From CATOSP01 sp965197545 (lineage in GTDB: Bacteria; Chloroflexota; Dehalococcoidia; Lucifugimonadales; UBA3495): DNA of 64,000 nucleotides. The translations under genes and the position numbers were made by a program. Positions within the stretch are counted from its first letter, which is position 1. The number at the start of each line of letters is the position of its first letter. Of this stretch, positions 1-7,128 are shown piece by piece. Below the pieces are notes generated by a model, which ran no database searches, was not told the origin of the DNA, and saw only the letters and a program-made list of their open reading frames with translations. The stretch lies in NCBI GenBank assembly GCA_965197545.1, contig CBDANJ010000008.1:806001-870000 (forward strand), written 5' to 3'.

Positions 1-14
1 AAAGGAGAAATCTT

Positions 15-587
15 ATGAAAAGCCTTCTCGGAAAAATTCCTCAACCACCACTGTTCATTGCGACCCTTCTGTTGACGGCCGCGGTCTTCCTGGCATGTGG
101 GCCGGCAACCCAGTCCGCACCCGGAGAACAACCCGGCTCCAAGCCAGCACAAGAGAAGAGCACCCCTGAGCCCACGCCGCCACCGACCGACGTAATCGTT
201 AAGACAGAAGGAGGCGACGGTTGGCGCGAGATCATTGGAGTGACCGGGGGGTCAATACCAAAACCCACCCCCAAATACCCTGAAATACGGGATAGTCAAC
301 TACAACGAGACGTCGTCGAATTGGAGGCGACCAAGGAGGCACAAGACCAAGCCATGGGCGGGGCCAGCGGAGCCAGAGGCGAAGCGAATGCCGTTGACGA
401 TCCAGTCATTGTTGTAAAGGTCTACCTGACCGCCAATACCCTGACGGTCGCCGACTGGCTTAGAAGCAACGGGGTCAACCCCGCAAACGTGCGCGAGTAC
501 GAAGACGGGTCCGGAGGCCGATTCAGCGCATCAGTGCCGTTGCGCTTGCTGGGAACCTTCCCCCTGAGGCCGGGAACTAGAAACTAG
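15..587 (+). CDS. secreted lipoprotein, probably 3'-truncated
   Basis: 190 residues. A signal peptide (hydrophobic stretch about 13-27) ends in the lipobox FLAC, so Cys28 should be lipidated. A Pro/Ser/Glu-rich linker follows. The last ~60 residues (VIVVKVYLTANTLTVADWL and a segment ending ASVPLRLLGTFPLRPG) resemble the first repeat of longer extracellular proteins of Chloroflexota, in which the segment normally runs on; that comparison is from memory. Here the frame stops seven bases before an IS5-family element, so the gene may have lost its 3' part. An AAAGGAG ribosome site sits at 2-8. Function unknown. Confidence 0.7.
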   Translation: MKSLLGKIPQPPLFIATLLLTAAVFLACGPATQSAPGEQPGSKPAQEKSTPEPTPPPTDVIVKTEGGDGWREIIGVTGGSIPKPTPKYPEIRDSQLQRDVVELEATKEAQDQAMGGASGARGEANAVDDPVIVVKVYLTANTLTVADWLRSNGVNPANVREYEDGSGGRFSASVPLRLLGTFPLRPGTRN

Positions 588-616
588 AGACTAAGAGGGT
601 GTGTGAGAAATAGGGA

Positions 617-1132
617 TCAATTGGGTTTAAGTCTTTTGAGCATCAGGTGGACCATCGCTATATGGACCCATGCCTCCCCGGTTTCGGGCAATTCCTCGTA
701 GTCTTTGCTCAGCCGCCGGCAGCGGCTCAGCCAAGCCAAGGTGCGCTCCACCACCCACCGTCCGGGCAGCACCTCGAAGCGGCGGCTGTCCGGGTTCCGG
801 CGCACCGCATTCAGCGCCCAACCTCCGGTGGCCCAAGCCCGCGCCGCCAACCGGCCAGCGTAGGCCGCATCGGCCCGGATGACCTGGAGCCGGGGAAACC
901 GGTGCAGCAACTTTACCAAGACCAGCTTGGCCCCATCCCGGTCCCCGTGTCGTGGCACGGGGCAGGCTCTGGATGTTGGCCGCATGGACCACCACGGCCA
1001 GAAGCAGGCCCATGGTGTCCACTATGTCCACTATGTCCACTATGTCCACTATGTCCACTATGTCCACTATGTCCACTACGATGCGGCGCTTGCGCCCGGA
1101 TACCTTCTTGCCGGCGTCGCAGCCCCGAGGCC
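617..1132 (-). pseudogene. IS5-family transposase, catalytic C-terminal frame (OrfB), broken
   Basis: Reading on from the -1 shift gives CDAGKKVSGRKRRIVVD, then six extra IVD tripeptides from a 9-bp repeat, then TMGLLLAVVVHAANIQ. A 25-bp insertion at 944-968 changes the frame here. The sequence resumes as DRDGAKLVLVKLLHRF in another frame and keeps the second Asp (VIRADAAYAG) and the Glu (WVVERTLAWLSR) of the DDE site. The intact family reads NIQ-DRDGAK without interruption. The protein cannot be made from this copy without suppressing the insertion. Confidence 0.8.
1016..1078. repeat. 9-bp tandem repeat (7 copies) inside transposase
   Basis: Seven perfect copies of TGTCCACTA in tandem. On the coding strand each copy reads ATA GTG GAC, so the array adds Ile-Val-Asp units without changing frame, next to the VDTMG segment where related transposases have a single copy. 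Confidence 0.95.
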
Positions 1133-1480
1133 CCCCTTTTCCGTGGTCTTGACGCTCTGGCTGTCGATGATGGCAGCGCCGGGGATGGCATCCCGTCCTT
1201 CTTTCTCCCGGACCTGGCCGCGCAGCGCCTCCTCAACCCGCTCCCAAGTGCCATCGGCCCGCCATTTTCGGAAATACCACCACACCGTGCCCCAGGGAGG
1301 CAGGTCATGGGGCACCATTCGCCATGGTATGCCGCCGCGCAAGACATATAGTATGCCGTTTACTACCTCCTGCAGGTCCACGGTACGCCGGCGTCCTCTC
1401 CTCGACCCAGGGGGCAACAAGGGTTCCAAATGCTTCCATTGGCAATCCGTCAAATCACTGGGATATGCTTTCCGCTTCAT
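1076..1480 (-). CDS. IS5-family transposase, N-terminal frame (OrfA)
   Basis: 134 residues. The start (MKRKAYPSDLTDCQWKHLEP) is the typical N-terminus of IS5-group transposases. The segment GIPWRMVPHDLPPWGTVWWY follows, then the first acidic residue of the DDE triad in AIIDSQSVKTT. The family-like sequence leaves this frame at an A4G6 run (coding strand; 1131-1140) and continues in the -1 frame, so the last ~20 residues are out of frame. IS427-group elements often use such a frameshift. Confidence 0.75.
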   Translation of the reverse strand: MKRKAYPSDLTDCQWKHLEPLLPPGSRRGRRRTVDLQEVVNGILYVLRGGIPWRMVPHDLPPWGTVWWYFRKWRADGTWERVEEALRGQVREKEGRDAIPGAAIIDSQSVKTTEKGGLGAATPARRYPGASAAS

Positions 1481-1559
1481 GCCCCAAAGGTACAGCCTCT
1501 CCCCCGTCTCCCACCAAGCTATCTCAAAACCAGTTTACAATATTTCTCACACACCCTCT

Positions 1560-1856
1560 GAGAAGGGGTGCCCCCATAGACCACCCAGGGTCCAAGACCG
1601 CGGTATGCCCAATATCCCTGATGGACGGCTGGGAGATGGACTTCTCCCTGAACCGGAGGGACAGGACCCCGGCACCGCTGCCCCAGGGCTCGCGCCCGGC
1701 GATGACCCAGCCATCCAAGTCAAGGCGGCAGCACGGCATCCAGCCGAAGCGGAGCGAGCCGGGCCCGTCCGGCAGCAAGGACAGAAAGAGGCGTATCTCC
1801 CTCACGTTCCGGACGGCGCTGAACCAAGACAGAGTCAACGGGTGACGAAAAGGAGA
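1560..1856. other. no recognisable gene; possible right flank of disrupted gene
   Basis: No start, family motif or ribosome site supports any open frame here. One plus-strand frame stays open from inside the IS to 1845 with a coding-like composition. It could be a remnant of a gene split by the IS, but it shows no similarity I recognise to the lipoprotein on the other side. Confidence 0.4.
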
Positions 1857-2024
1857 ATGGCAAACTGGGAAAGAAAAAAGACCGGAAGGAAAGACCTCAG
1901 CATTTTGAACGCAATGCAGGCGGAGATCCTGACGGTGGAAGAGGCGGCGGAGCGTTTCTCGATGACCACGCGGACGGTCTTACGCATCCTGTGGCGATGC
2001 CGGGAATCCGGAGTAGGGCCGTAG
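1857..2024 (+). CDS. small helix-turn-helix protein
   Basis: 55 residues, starting at ATG 1857 behind AAAAGGAGA. Residues ~24-48 (ILTVEEAAERFSMTTRTVLR) have the pattern of an excisionase/MerR-type HTH: an acidic-Ala helix, a turn and a recognition helix. A basic N-terminus (WERKKTGRK) precedes it. Such small HTH proteins act as excisionases or local regulators on mobile elements, which fits the island. The recognition part is short and no partner gene is adjacent, so the role is open. Confidence 0.6.
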   Translation: MANWERKKTGRKDLSILNAMQAEILTVEEAAERFSMTTRTVLRILWRCRESGVGP

Positions 2025-2182
2025 GTCGGCAACCAAGCAGCCGAGAGAAGGCAAGAAGGCAGGCCGGATGAAGAAAGGCTACTCCGGCAACCGGAAGTAT
2101 ATAATACCTGCGGAAAGAGCAAAATTCCAAACACCGGAACGGCCAAAATACGCAGGACAAAAGCCCTCTACAAGGAGAAACC

Positions 2183-2500
2183 ATGGATGCGGCCAACTTG
2201 GAAGACGTCGAACGCCAAATCTCCGAAATCGTCAAGGTCGACCTCTACGAACGCTTCCCGTCCGGATTCGTCTTCGACCCCATCAGAGTCTACCCCAGGA
2301 CCGACCACACGGGAGAAGACTACCTGAAGGTCTTCATCATCTACGACGGCAACGGGAACGACCTGAACGCTGAACACACCGTGGGCCTCAAGACCCGGCT
2401 CAAGCCGAAGCTGCGCGCACTGAATATCAACGACTACATATCAGACGGGTTCGTGGAAAAATCCGAATGGGAAAAGCTCAGCGAGGTGCCCTTCCTATGA
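2183..2500 (+). CDS. unknown partner of HEPN-like protein
   Basis: 105 residues behind a good AAGGAG site. No signal peptide or membrane segment. The middle alternates beta-strand-like segments (FVFDPIRVYPRTD, DYLKVFIIYDGNG), and the ends are charged and helical. The classical nucleotidyltransferase motif (GSxxxG...SDxD) is absent, so it is not a standard MNT antitoxin. Its stop overlaps the next start (ATGA), implying coupled translation and a shared task. Confidence 0.65.
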   Translation: MDAANLEDVERQISEIVKVDLYERFPSGFVFDPIRVYPRTDHTGEDYLKVFIIYDGNGNDLNAEHTVGLKTRLKPKLRALNINDYISDGFVEKSEWEKLSEVPFL

Positions 2501-2973
2501 GCCCGGCCAGACTTATAGACGTCGCCACTCAACTCACCCTCACAAGCGCCGATACGCCGGAACACCAGGAAAGACTCAGACGCGCCGTCAGCACGGCGTA
2601 CTACGCCATGTTCCACACGCTCGCCAACTCCAACGCCAACGCACTGATCGGCGCTCCCACGAACGACAACGACACCGCAGCATGGAACCGCACTTACCGC
2701 GCTCTGGAACACGGCGCCGCCAGAAGCAGATTCCGCAACACCAACCACATGGCCTCTTTCCCAAACACGGTCAGGGAGTTTACAGACACCTTCAACGACC
2801 TGCAGAGCGAAAGACACGCCGCCGACTACAACCCAGGCCCCACCTTCACCGTCTCCGGCGCCCTACGGACAATCGACCAAGCCAGGCAGGCAATCCTTAT
2901 ATTCCACAGCATACCCCCCGAAGTCCGCCGCAGCCTGGCAACCTATATCCTCTTCGGCAACCGCCCCGAATAG
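2497..2973 (+). CDS. HEPN-like protein, possible toxin of a two-gene module
   Basis: 158 residues. ATG 2497 overlaps the upstream stop; the longer frame from 2467 would overlap the neighbour by 34 bases. The N-terminal LRRAVSTAYYAMFHTLA is the hallmark helix of HEPN-type proteins. The segment LQSERHAADYNPG matches the R-H-x-A-D-Y signature of a subfamily usually encoded behind a small partner. HEPN proteins are often RNases or toxins held by the adjacent gene product. Whether this one is catalytic cannot be told from sequence. Confidence 0.65.
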   Translation: MSPARLIDVATQLTLTSADTPEHQERLRRAVSTAYYAMFHTLANSNANALIGAPTNDNDTAAWNRTYRALEHGAARSRFRNTNHMASFPNTVREFTDTFNDLQSERHAADYNPGPTFTVSGALRTIDQARQAILIFHSIPPEVRRSLATYILFGNRPE

Positions 2974-3137
2974 ACCGGGCCCGCGGCATCGCCCAGCGAA
3001 CCGGCCCAGTCGGCTTGATAACAGGACAATTTCCATTCCAGCCAGCCACCGTACCTTCATCCGGTACACCGGCAAAGCCGCATCAGACCTGAGAACCATA
3101 GCCGCAAACGGCAATTGACCTGCGCTGGTAAAACCCG

Positions 3138-3502
3138 TCAACTCTCATCCCTCTCCAGGCGTTCCTCCAGCCGGTCCCGGCGCCGGTCGTAGTTCTCGTC
3201 CAGCCGGGCCCTCGCCCGGTCCAACCGGGCCTCCAGCCGCGTGATGGCCCGGTCATTGCGGGCCTCGTCCATCCGGTCCAGGTACAGGTCCTCCAGGTCC
3301 TCGTGCGCCGCAGCACGGCGCCGGTCGAGCAGGTCGACGGACCTAGGGAGAGCTCCTCGGCATCGTCGATGATCTCCCGTACCGAGGGGGGCTCCAGGAT
3401 CTTCGACTCCGGGTCCTCCTTCTCCAAGTACTCGCATCCCGAGACGCTCATGAACGCCAGCAGGGAGAGGAACAGCGCCGCGACCGTTAGGAACCTAGTC
3501 AT
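3138..3502 (-). pseudogene. small coiled-coil lipoprotein with frameshift
   Basis: Starts at ATG 3502 behind GGAGGTCTGGAC. A signal peptide ends in the lipobox SVSGC (Cys23). The frame reads to EIIDDAEELSLG and then degenerates to Trp/Arg/Thr-rich noise. The shifted frame continues sensibly as VDLLDRRRAAAHEDLEDLYL and an Arg/Glu/Asp-rich, probably coiled-coil tail ending at 3138. A one-base indel near 3345-3355 would reconcile the two. Either a real mutation or a sequencing error. Confidence 0.65.
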
Positions 3503-3671
3503 GTCCAGACCTCCCGGAGAGAATGCCCCGCAGTCAAAGCGGGACTACGGCAACAAGTGTATTCTGAATCCGCCAGCCCAGGCTTTATCACCTGGGACCG
3601 GCACTCCAGACACAGCTAAACTGCAATGCCCGTAAGTCTCAACACATGTATTCTCGAAAATACAAAAATAT

Positions 3672-3713
3672 GGGAACCCAGAAATCCGAGAATAGGGGAA
3701 CCCGAGAATAGGG
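3672..3713. repeat. short direct repeats upstream of 3759 gene
   Basis: CCGAGAATAGGG occurs at 3686-3697 and 3702-3713, and GGGAACCC at 3672-3679 and again overlapping 3696-3703. The 3503-3758 gap holds this repeat and no gene I can support. Confidence 0.7.
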
Positions 3714-3758
3714 ACACCAGGGCATACGAAAACATAGGAACCCGCGCCGGAGGAGAGG

Positions 3759-4127
3759 ATGAACGCCAGAAGCCCCGAATGCCAGTGCAACATAACCCCC
3801 GATATGGTCTGGGCCGGCCCGGCCATCCAGCTGTGCCACCACAGCCCCGCCGCCACGGCCAGCGGGGTGAGGGAGAAGCTCCTGGATCTCATGGGCGACT
3901 TCTCCCAGAACATCGACCCGGAGGCGATGTTCAACAAGACCGTAATCCAACTGGCCGAGGACTACCGGCGGCAGGCAGTGGGGAACCTCCACCGGCTGCT
4001 GAACGAGGACGAGCACATGGTCATCAACATCAACTTCATGCGGAACCTCAGCCTCGCGGCGGAGATGATCATGTGCAGCATGATCATCCAACGGAACGGG
4101 GGCGCGGAACAAACAGAAGGCGAATGA
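3759..4127 (+). CDS. hypothetical protein, helical
   Basis: 122 residues, ATG behind GGAGGAGAGG. No recognised domain. Cysteines cluster near the N-terminus (PECQCNIT, IQLCHHS). The rest is amphipathic helix (VREKLLDLMGDFSQNI, TVIQLAEDYRRQAV). No signal peptide. First of several closely spaced plus-strand genes running to the macrodomain protein, possibly one operon. The minus-strand frame across it is a shadow. Confidence 0.55.
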   Translation: MNARSPECQCNITPDMVWAGPAIQLCHHSPAATASGVREKLLDLMGDFSQNIDPEAMFNKTVIQLAEDYRRQAVGNLHRLLNEDEHMVININFMRNLSLAAEMIMCSMIIQRNGGAEQTEGE

Positions 4128-4191
4128 TCCGCGGGCGGCCCGTCCGGGAGACCGCCGCCCGCGGCAAGAGGCTGGGAAAGGAGGACCGTAT

Positions 4192-4401
4192 ATGGGCACA
4201 GTGAATCCCCATGACCCCGTCACGATAAGGATCGATGAGGCGGTGGAAGAGATGATGCAAAGACTGGCCGGAGACCTGGCCCAAAACGGCATCAAATACC
4301 AGACCATCTACCGGGTGGGCTCCCGCACCGTGAGGGTCTCCGTCGAGACGCTGGGCGAAGGGCCGCCGGAGGACGCGGTAACCCACATCAGGGCCGGATA
4401 G
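4192..4401 (+). CDS. small hypothetical protein
   Basis: 69 residues with a strong ribosome site (GGAAAGGAGG). Predicted soluble: an N-terminal helix (IRIDEAVEEMMQRLAGDL) and two strands (YQTIYRVGSRTVRVSVETL). 64 bases downstream of the previous gene and 16 bases upstream of the DsbA-like gene, so probably co-transcribed. Family unknown to me. Confidence 0.55.
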   Translation: MGTVNPHDPVTIRIDEAVEEMMQRLAGDLAQNGIKYQTIYRVGSRTVRVSVETLGEGPPEDAVTHIRAG

Positions 4402-4417
4402 CCATAGGGAGGGGACA

Positions 4418-5083
4418 GTGGAAGAAGGCCGCAGCATGAAGACCAATGTCATCGTCACCGGAATAGTCCTGGCCATTGCCATCCCACTGATCGTCGCGTC
4501 TCTGGTATTCATCAAGGATAGCGCCCGGACGCAGGACGCCCCGGGAGGGGCCAAGGCGCACGACTCCCAGGGGGAACGCCTCCTGCTGACCGAGTTCGGG
4601 GACTTCCAATGCCCCCACTGCGCCAGGTTCGGCCTGGCCGTCCTGCCCGCCCTGGAGCGGGACCTGATCGGGCCCGGAACGGTCCGGTTCGAGTACCGCC
4701 ACTATCCCTTCCTGGGACCCGAGTCCTTCGACGCCGCGGAGGCGTCCGAGTGCGCCCGGGACCAGGGAGTGTTTCGAGAATACCACGACGTGCTGCTCCA
4801 GTTGACCGCCCGGGAGGAACGCCTCACCCGGGAGAGACTCGTCAGCACGGCCAGGGACCTGGGACTGGAAACCCTCAGGTTCAGCCTGTGCCTGGAGTCC
4901 GGAGAGAAGAAGGCCAGGGTCCTGGAGGACCTGGAGTACGGGAGCAACCTGGGAGTCCGGGGAACGCCAACCCTCTTCCTGGACCGGAAGGAGGTCAGGT
5001 GGCGCAGCTACTCGGACCTGAAGGAGCAGATACTGCGGCGGGCCGGGAACGGCAAGGCCAAGGGGCAGCTCCAAGGACCGTAG
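4418..5083 (+). CDS. membrane-anchored DsbA-like thiol-disulfide protein
   Basis: 221 residues from GTG 4418; ATG 4436 is a possible alternative start. One N-terminal membrane segment (~10-31), then a thioredoxin-like domain of the DsbA/Thioredoxin_4 type with the active site FGDFQCPHCARF (Cys65, Cys68) and the cis-Pro loop GVRGTPTLFLD. Family members oxidise or isomerise disulfides outside the membrane. In this island a plausible client is the four-cysteine pilin-like trio (inference). Confidence 0.85.
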   Translation: MEEGRSMKTNVIVTGIVLAIAIPLIVASLVFIKDSARTQDAPGGAKAHDSQGERLLLTEFGDFQCPHCARFGLAVLPALERDLIGPGTVRFEYRHYPFLGPESFDAAEASECARDQGVFREYHDVLLQLTAREERLTRERLVSTARDLGLETLRFSLCLESGEKKARVLEDLEYGSNLGVRGTPTLFLDRKEVRWRSYSDLKEQILRRAGNGKAKGQLQGP

Positions 5084-5126
5084 AGGGCCACGGAGGAGCT
5101 CCAAGACAGCGGGGGAAGGAACAACC

Positions 5127-5639
5127 ATGATCACCTTCAAGCAGGGAGACTTGTTCCAGGACAGGGCCCAGGCCCTGGTCAACCCGGTGAACTGCGTGGG
5201 CGCCATGGGCAAGGGAATCGCCCTGCAGTTCAAGGAAAAATTCCCGGACAACTTCAAAGAGTACGCCCAGGCCTGCCGGCGGAACGGGGTGCGGCCAGGC
5301 CGGATGTTCGTCTTCGACACCTACCGGCCCCAGGCGCACCAGTACATCAACAACTTCCCCACCAAGCGGCACTGGCGGGACTCCAGCCGCATCGAGGACA
5401 TCGAAACCGGCACCCTGGCCCTGGCCGGGGAGATCCGGGACCGGAGAATCGAGTCCGTCGCCATACCGGCCCTGGACGGCGGGCTGGGAGGTCTCGACTG
5501 GAAACGAGTCCGGGCGATTCTCGAATCCGGGCTGCGGGGCCTGGAAGGCGTGAGAATCACGATCTACGAGCCCATATCCGGAGAGCCAACCGGGGAAACC
5601 CGGCGGTCAGGTGAAACCCAGCGGCGCCGGCGTGGATGA
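5127..5639 (+). CDS. DarG-like macrodomain protein without DarT
   Basis: 170 residues. The macrodomain is of the DarG/Poa1p type: QGDLFQDRAQALVNPVNCVG, then MGKGIALQFKEKFP, the loop NNFPTKRHWRDSS, and ALDGGLGGLDW (usually PLGCGLGGLDW). Relatives remove ADP-ribose from nucleic acid or protein and act as antitoxin to the DNA ADP-ribosyltransferase DarT. No darT is adjacent and the DarG C-terminal domain is missing, leaving only an Arg-rich tail. It may be an orphan antitoxin or an anti-defence factor. Confidence 0.8.
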   Translation: MITFKQGDLFQDRAQALVNPVNCVGAMGKGIALQFKEKFPDNFKEYAQACRRNGVRPGRMFVFDTYRPQAHQYINNFPTKRHWRDSSRIEDIETGTLALAGEIRDRRIESVAIPALDGGLGGLDWKRVRAILESGLRGLEGVRITIYEPISGEPTGETRRSGETQRRRRG

Positions 5640-5785
5640 GAGGGCCGTTGAACGAAGGGCACCAACGCCGCATCCCGCCCCGCGCATGTGGACCGGATGA
5701 GCGAACGCGAAGAAGCCTCCGGTCCAGTGCCTGAACGTCAGGGACGGCGGAACGCCGGAAGGCCGTCACCTGCAGGAGGAGAGTC

Positions 5786-6448
5786 ATGAGCCAACGTTCC
5801 GAACGGCAGATCCGAGCCTTCGTGGCCCTCCCGGTACCGCCTGCAATATCTCAGGCCCTGGCGGACGTCCAGACGGTGGTCCGCAAGCACCTGCCGGGTG
5901 GAACGGCGGAGGCGTGGGAGCCGGAACTCGCCGGATTCCACATAACCCTGCGGTTCCTGGGAGACCTGCTTCCAAGCCAACTGGAGGACCTCAAACTCGT
6001 GAACCTGACGGAGCAACGCCGCCTCCCAGCCGGAAGGCGTACGAAACCCTTCAACCTCGCCGCCGGCGGCTTGGGAACTTTCCCGTACGACGGACCCCCG
6101 AGAATCCTCTACGCAAGCGTCACAGAAGACCTCGCCCGGTTGCACTGCCTGCAGATCAGGGTAGACGAACTGGCGAAGGAGGCAGGGTTCCCCCCCGCGG
6201 ACTTCTCTTTCCACCCCCACATCACCCTGGGCAAATTCAACCGGAATCTGAACCACAGGGAGGCCCAAGGTCTCGCTGTGGCCCGCAAAGGCCCCCTGGC
6301 CACGGCGGGCATCTCACACCCGGCATCCTGGACGGTTACGAACTGCTGCATCATGCAGAACGTCCGGACCCGCCCCGGCGCGGAGTACCGCATAGTCTCC
6401 CAAACCCCTTTTCTCACAGCCAGGGAGGCCGCACAAACCCCAGCATGA
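5786..6448 (+). CDS. thpR: RNA 2',3'-cyclic phosphodiesterase (2'-5' RNA ligase family)
   Basis: 220 residues with a ribosome site AGGAGGAG. Two HxTx motifs of the 2H phosphoesterase fold are clear: FHITLRFLGD (His52/Thr54) and HPHITLGKF (His145/Thr147). The opening RAFVALPVPPAI is typical of ThpR/LigT. Family members hydrolyse 2',3'-cyclic phosphates on RNA and reverse 2'-5' ligation in vitro. About 20-30 residues longer than common homologues because of a C-terminal extension. Confidence 0.88.
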   Translation: MSQRSERQIRAFVALPVPPAISQALADVQTVVRKHLPGGTAEAWEPELAGFHITLRFLGDLLPSQLEDLKLVNLTEQRRLPAGRRTKPFNLAAGGLGTFPYDGPPRILYASVTEDLARLHCLQIRVDELAKEAGFPPADFSFHPHITLGKFNRNLNHREAQGLAVARKGPLATAGISHPASWTVTNCCIMQNVRTRPGAEYRIVSQTPFLTAREAAQTPA

Positions 6449-6477
6449 GAAAAACCACACGCGACGGCCAACCCTGA

Positions 6478-6879
6478 CCACAACCCCGCCCAGGCCGGGG
6501 GCGGAGAACAAGAGTCAGAACAGTCCCCAACGGAGATACATCCTGCACCATCAAGAGAAACTCCCCAGTCAACGTCCACGTCCGGGCAAAAACCTCCGGC
6601 CACACCGTGACGGACCAGGGAATCACCGCCGGCATCCTCAAACGTCCGCCGCCCAACGTCCACAGGCAGGCCCCTGATAGGAATTCATGATCAGGAAGGC
6701 CTGCGAGGGGCCACCTGGACGTCCACGGGACGGAGTGGACCGTCAGGGCCGAAAGCCCGGAGGACGTGGGAAGAGCCGCCGTGACGCCGGCCCAGGCGAC
6801 GCTCAAGACATCGATAACGGCGCCCATACTCAGGATAATCAGCACCGGGCAGGCAGGTGAAAGAAGAGATGCCGGATAG
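6478..6879 (+). pseudogene. degraded coding remnant
   Basis: One frame gives coding-like sequence (TVPNGDTSCTIKRNSPVNVH, then HVRAKTSGHTVTDQGITAG) up to a stop near 6675. After the stop it continues as GHLDVHGTEWTVRAESPEDV and on to a stop at 6877. The intervening stretch reads better in another frame (EFMIRKACEG). At least two frame changes are needed to join them. No family recognised. Its end overlaps the next gene's start by 11 bases. Confidence 0.45.
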
Positions 6880-7128
6880 ATGCCACAAGTGCGGCGGCCA
6901 TGCCACCGCCGGACCCAACCCCATGTTCCCGGAACGCGGCAGTTGCGTCCTGTGCGCCGCCGCGGCCCGGGTCAACATACCCGTCAACCTGGAGCGGCTG
7001 GCCAACGCCCCCGCCGCGATCGCCGGGGCCCGGCATGGCCCATCGCCGGAAACGCGGCCCGGGGGCAGGCCCTATGGCTCCACTAGGCCAACGCCCTGCA
7101 CGAGCTGGAGCAGGGAAGGAACATCGCC
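6869..7128 (+). pseudogene. broken 5' part of the DEAH helicase gene (zinc ribbon + Q-motif)
   Basis: ATG 6869 behind GAAAGAAGAG opens a zinc-ribbon-like segment (DRCHKCGG...GSCVLCAAAARV, two CxxC pairs) and runs to about RLANAPAAIAGARHG. Sensible sequence then moves to another frame (GNAARGQALWLH) and meets TAG at 7084-7086, directly followed in frame by ANALHELEQGRNIAVATS. Helicases of this type have a Gln in this Q-motif position (LxxHQ), so the TAG looks like a CAG-to-TAG change. One frameshift plus one nonsense codon separate this from the intact 3' part. Confidence 0.65.

Larger units (their letters stand above)
594..1559. mobile_element. IS5-family insertion sequence (IS427-like), damaged
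   Basis: Perfect 19-bp terminal inverted repeats bound the element: AGAGGGTGTGTGAGAAATA at 594-612 and its reverse complement at 1541-1559. Inside, on the minus strand, is an IS5-type transposase in overlapping frames. Length of about 966 bp fits the family. No clean target duplication is visible (CTA on the left, GAG on the right), so one flank may have been rearranged. The copy is probably inactive because of a 25-bp insertion in the second frame and a 9-bp repeat expansion. Confidence 0.85.

Noticed and set aside
1016..1078. CRISPR-like array
   Set aside because: Units are 9 bp with no spacers; it is a coding minisatellite.
594..1559. target-site duplication of the IS
   Set aside because: Flanks CTA and GAG do not match; no duplication can be claimed.
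4388..5320. 310-residue minus-strand open frame
   Set aside because: Opposite the DsbA-like gene with its clear CPHC motif; no ribosome site or domain.
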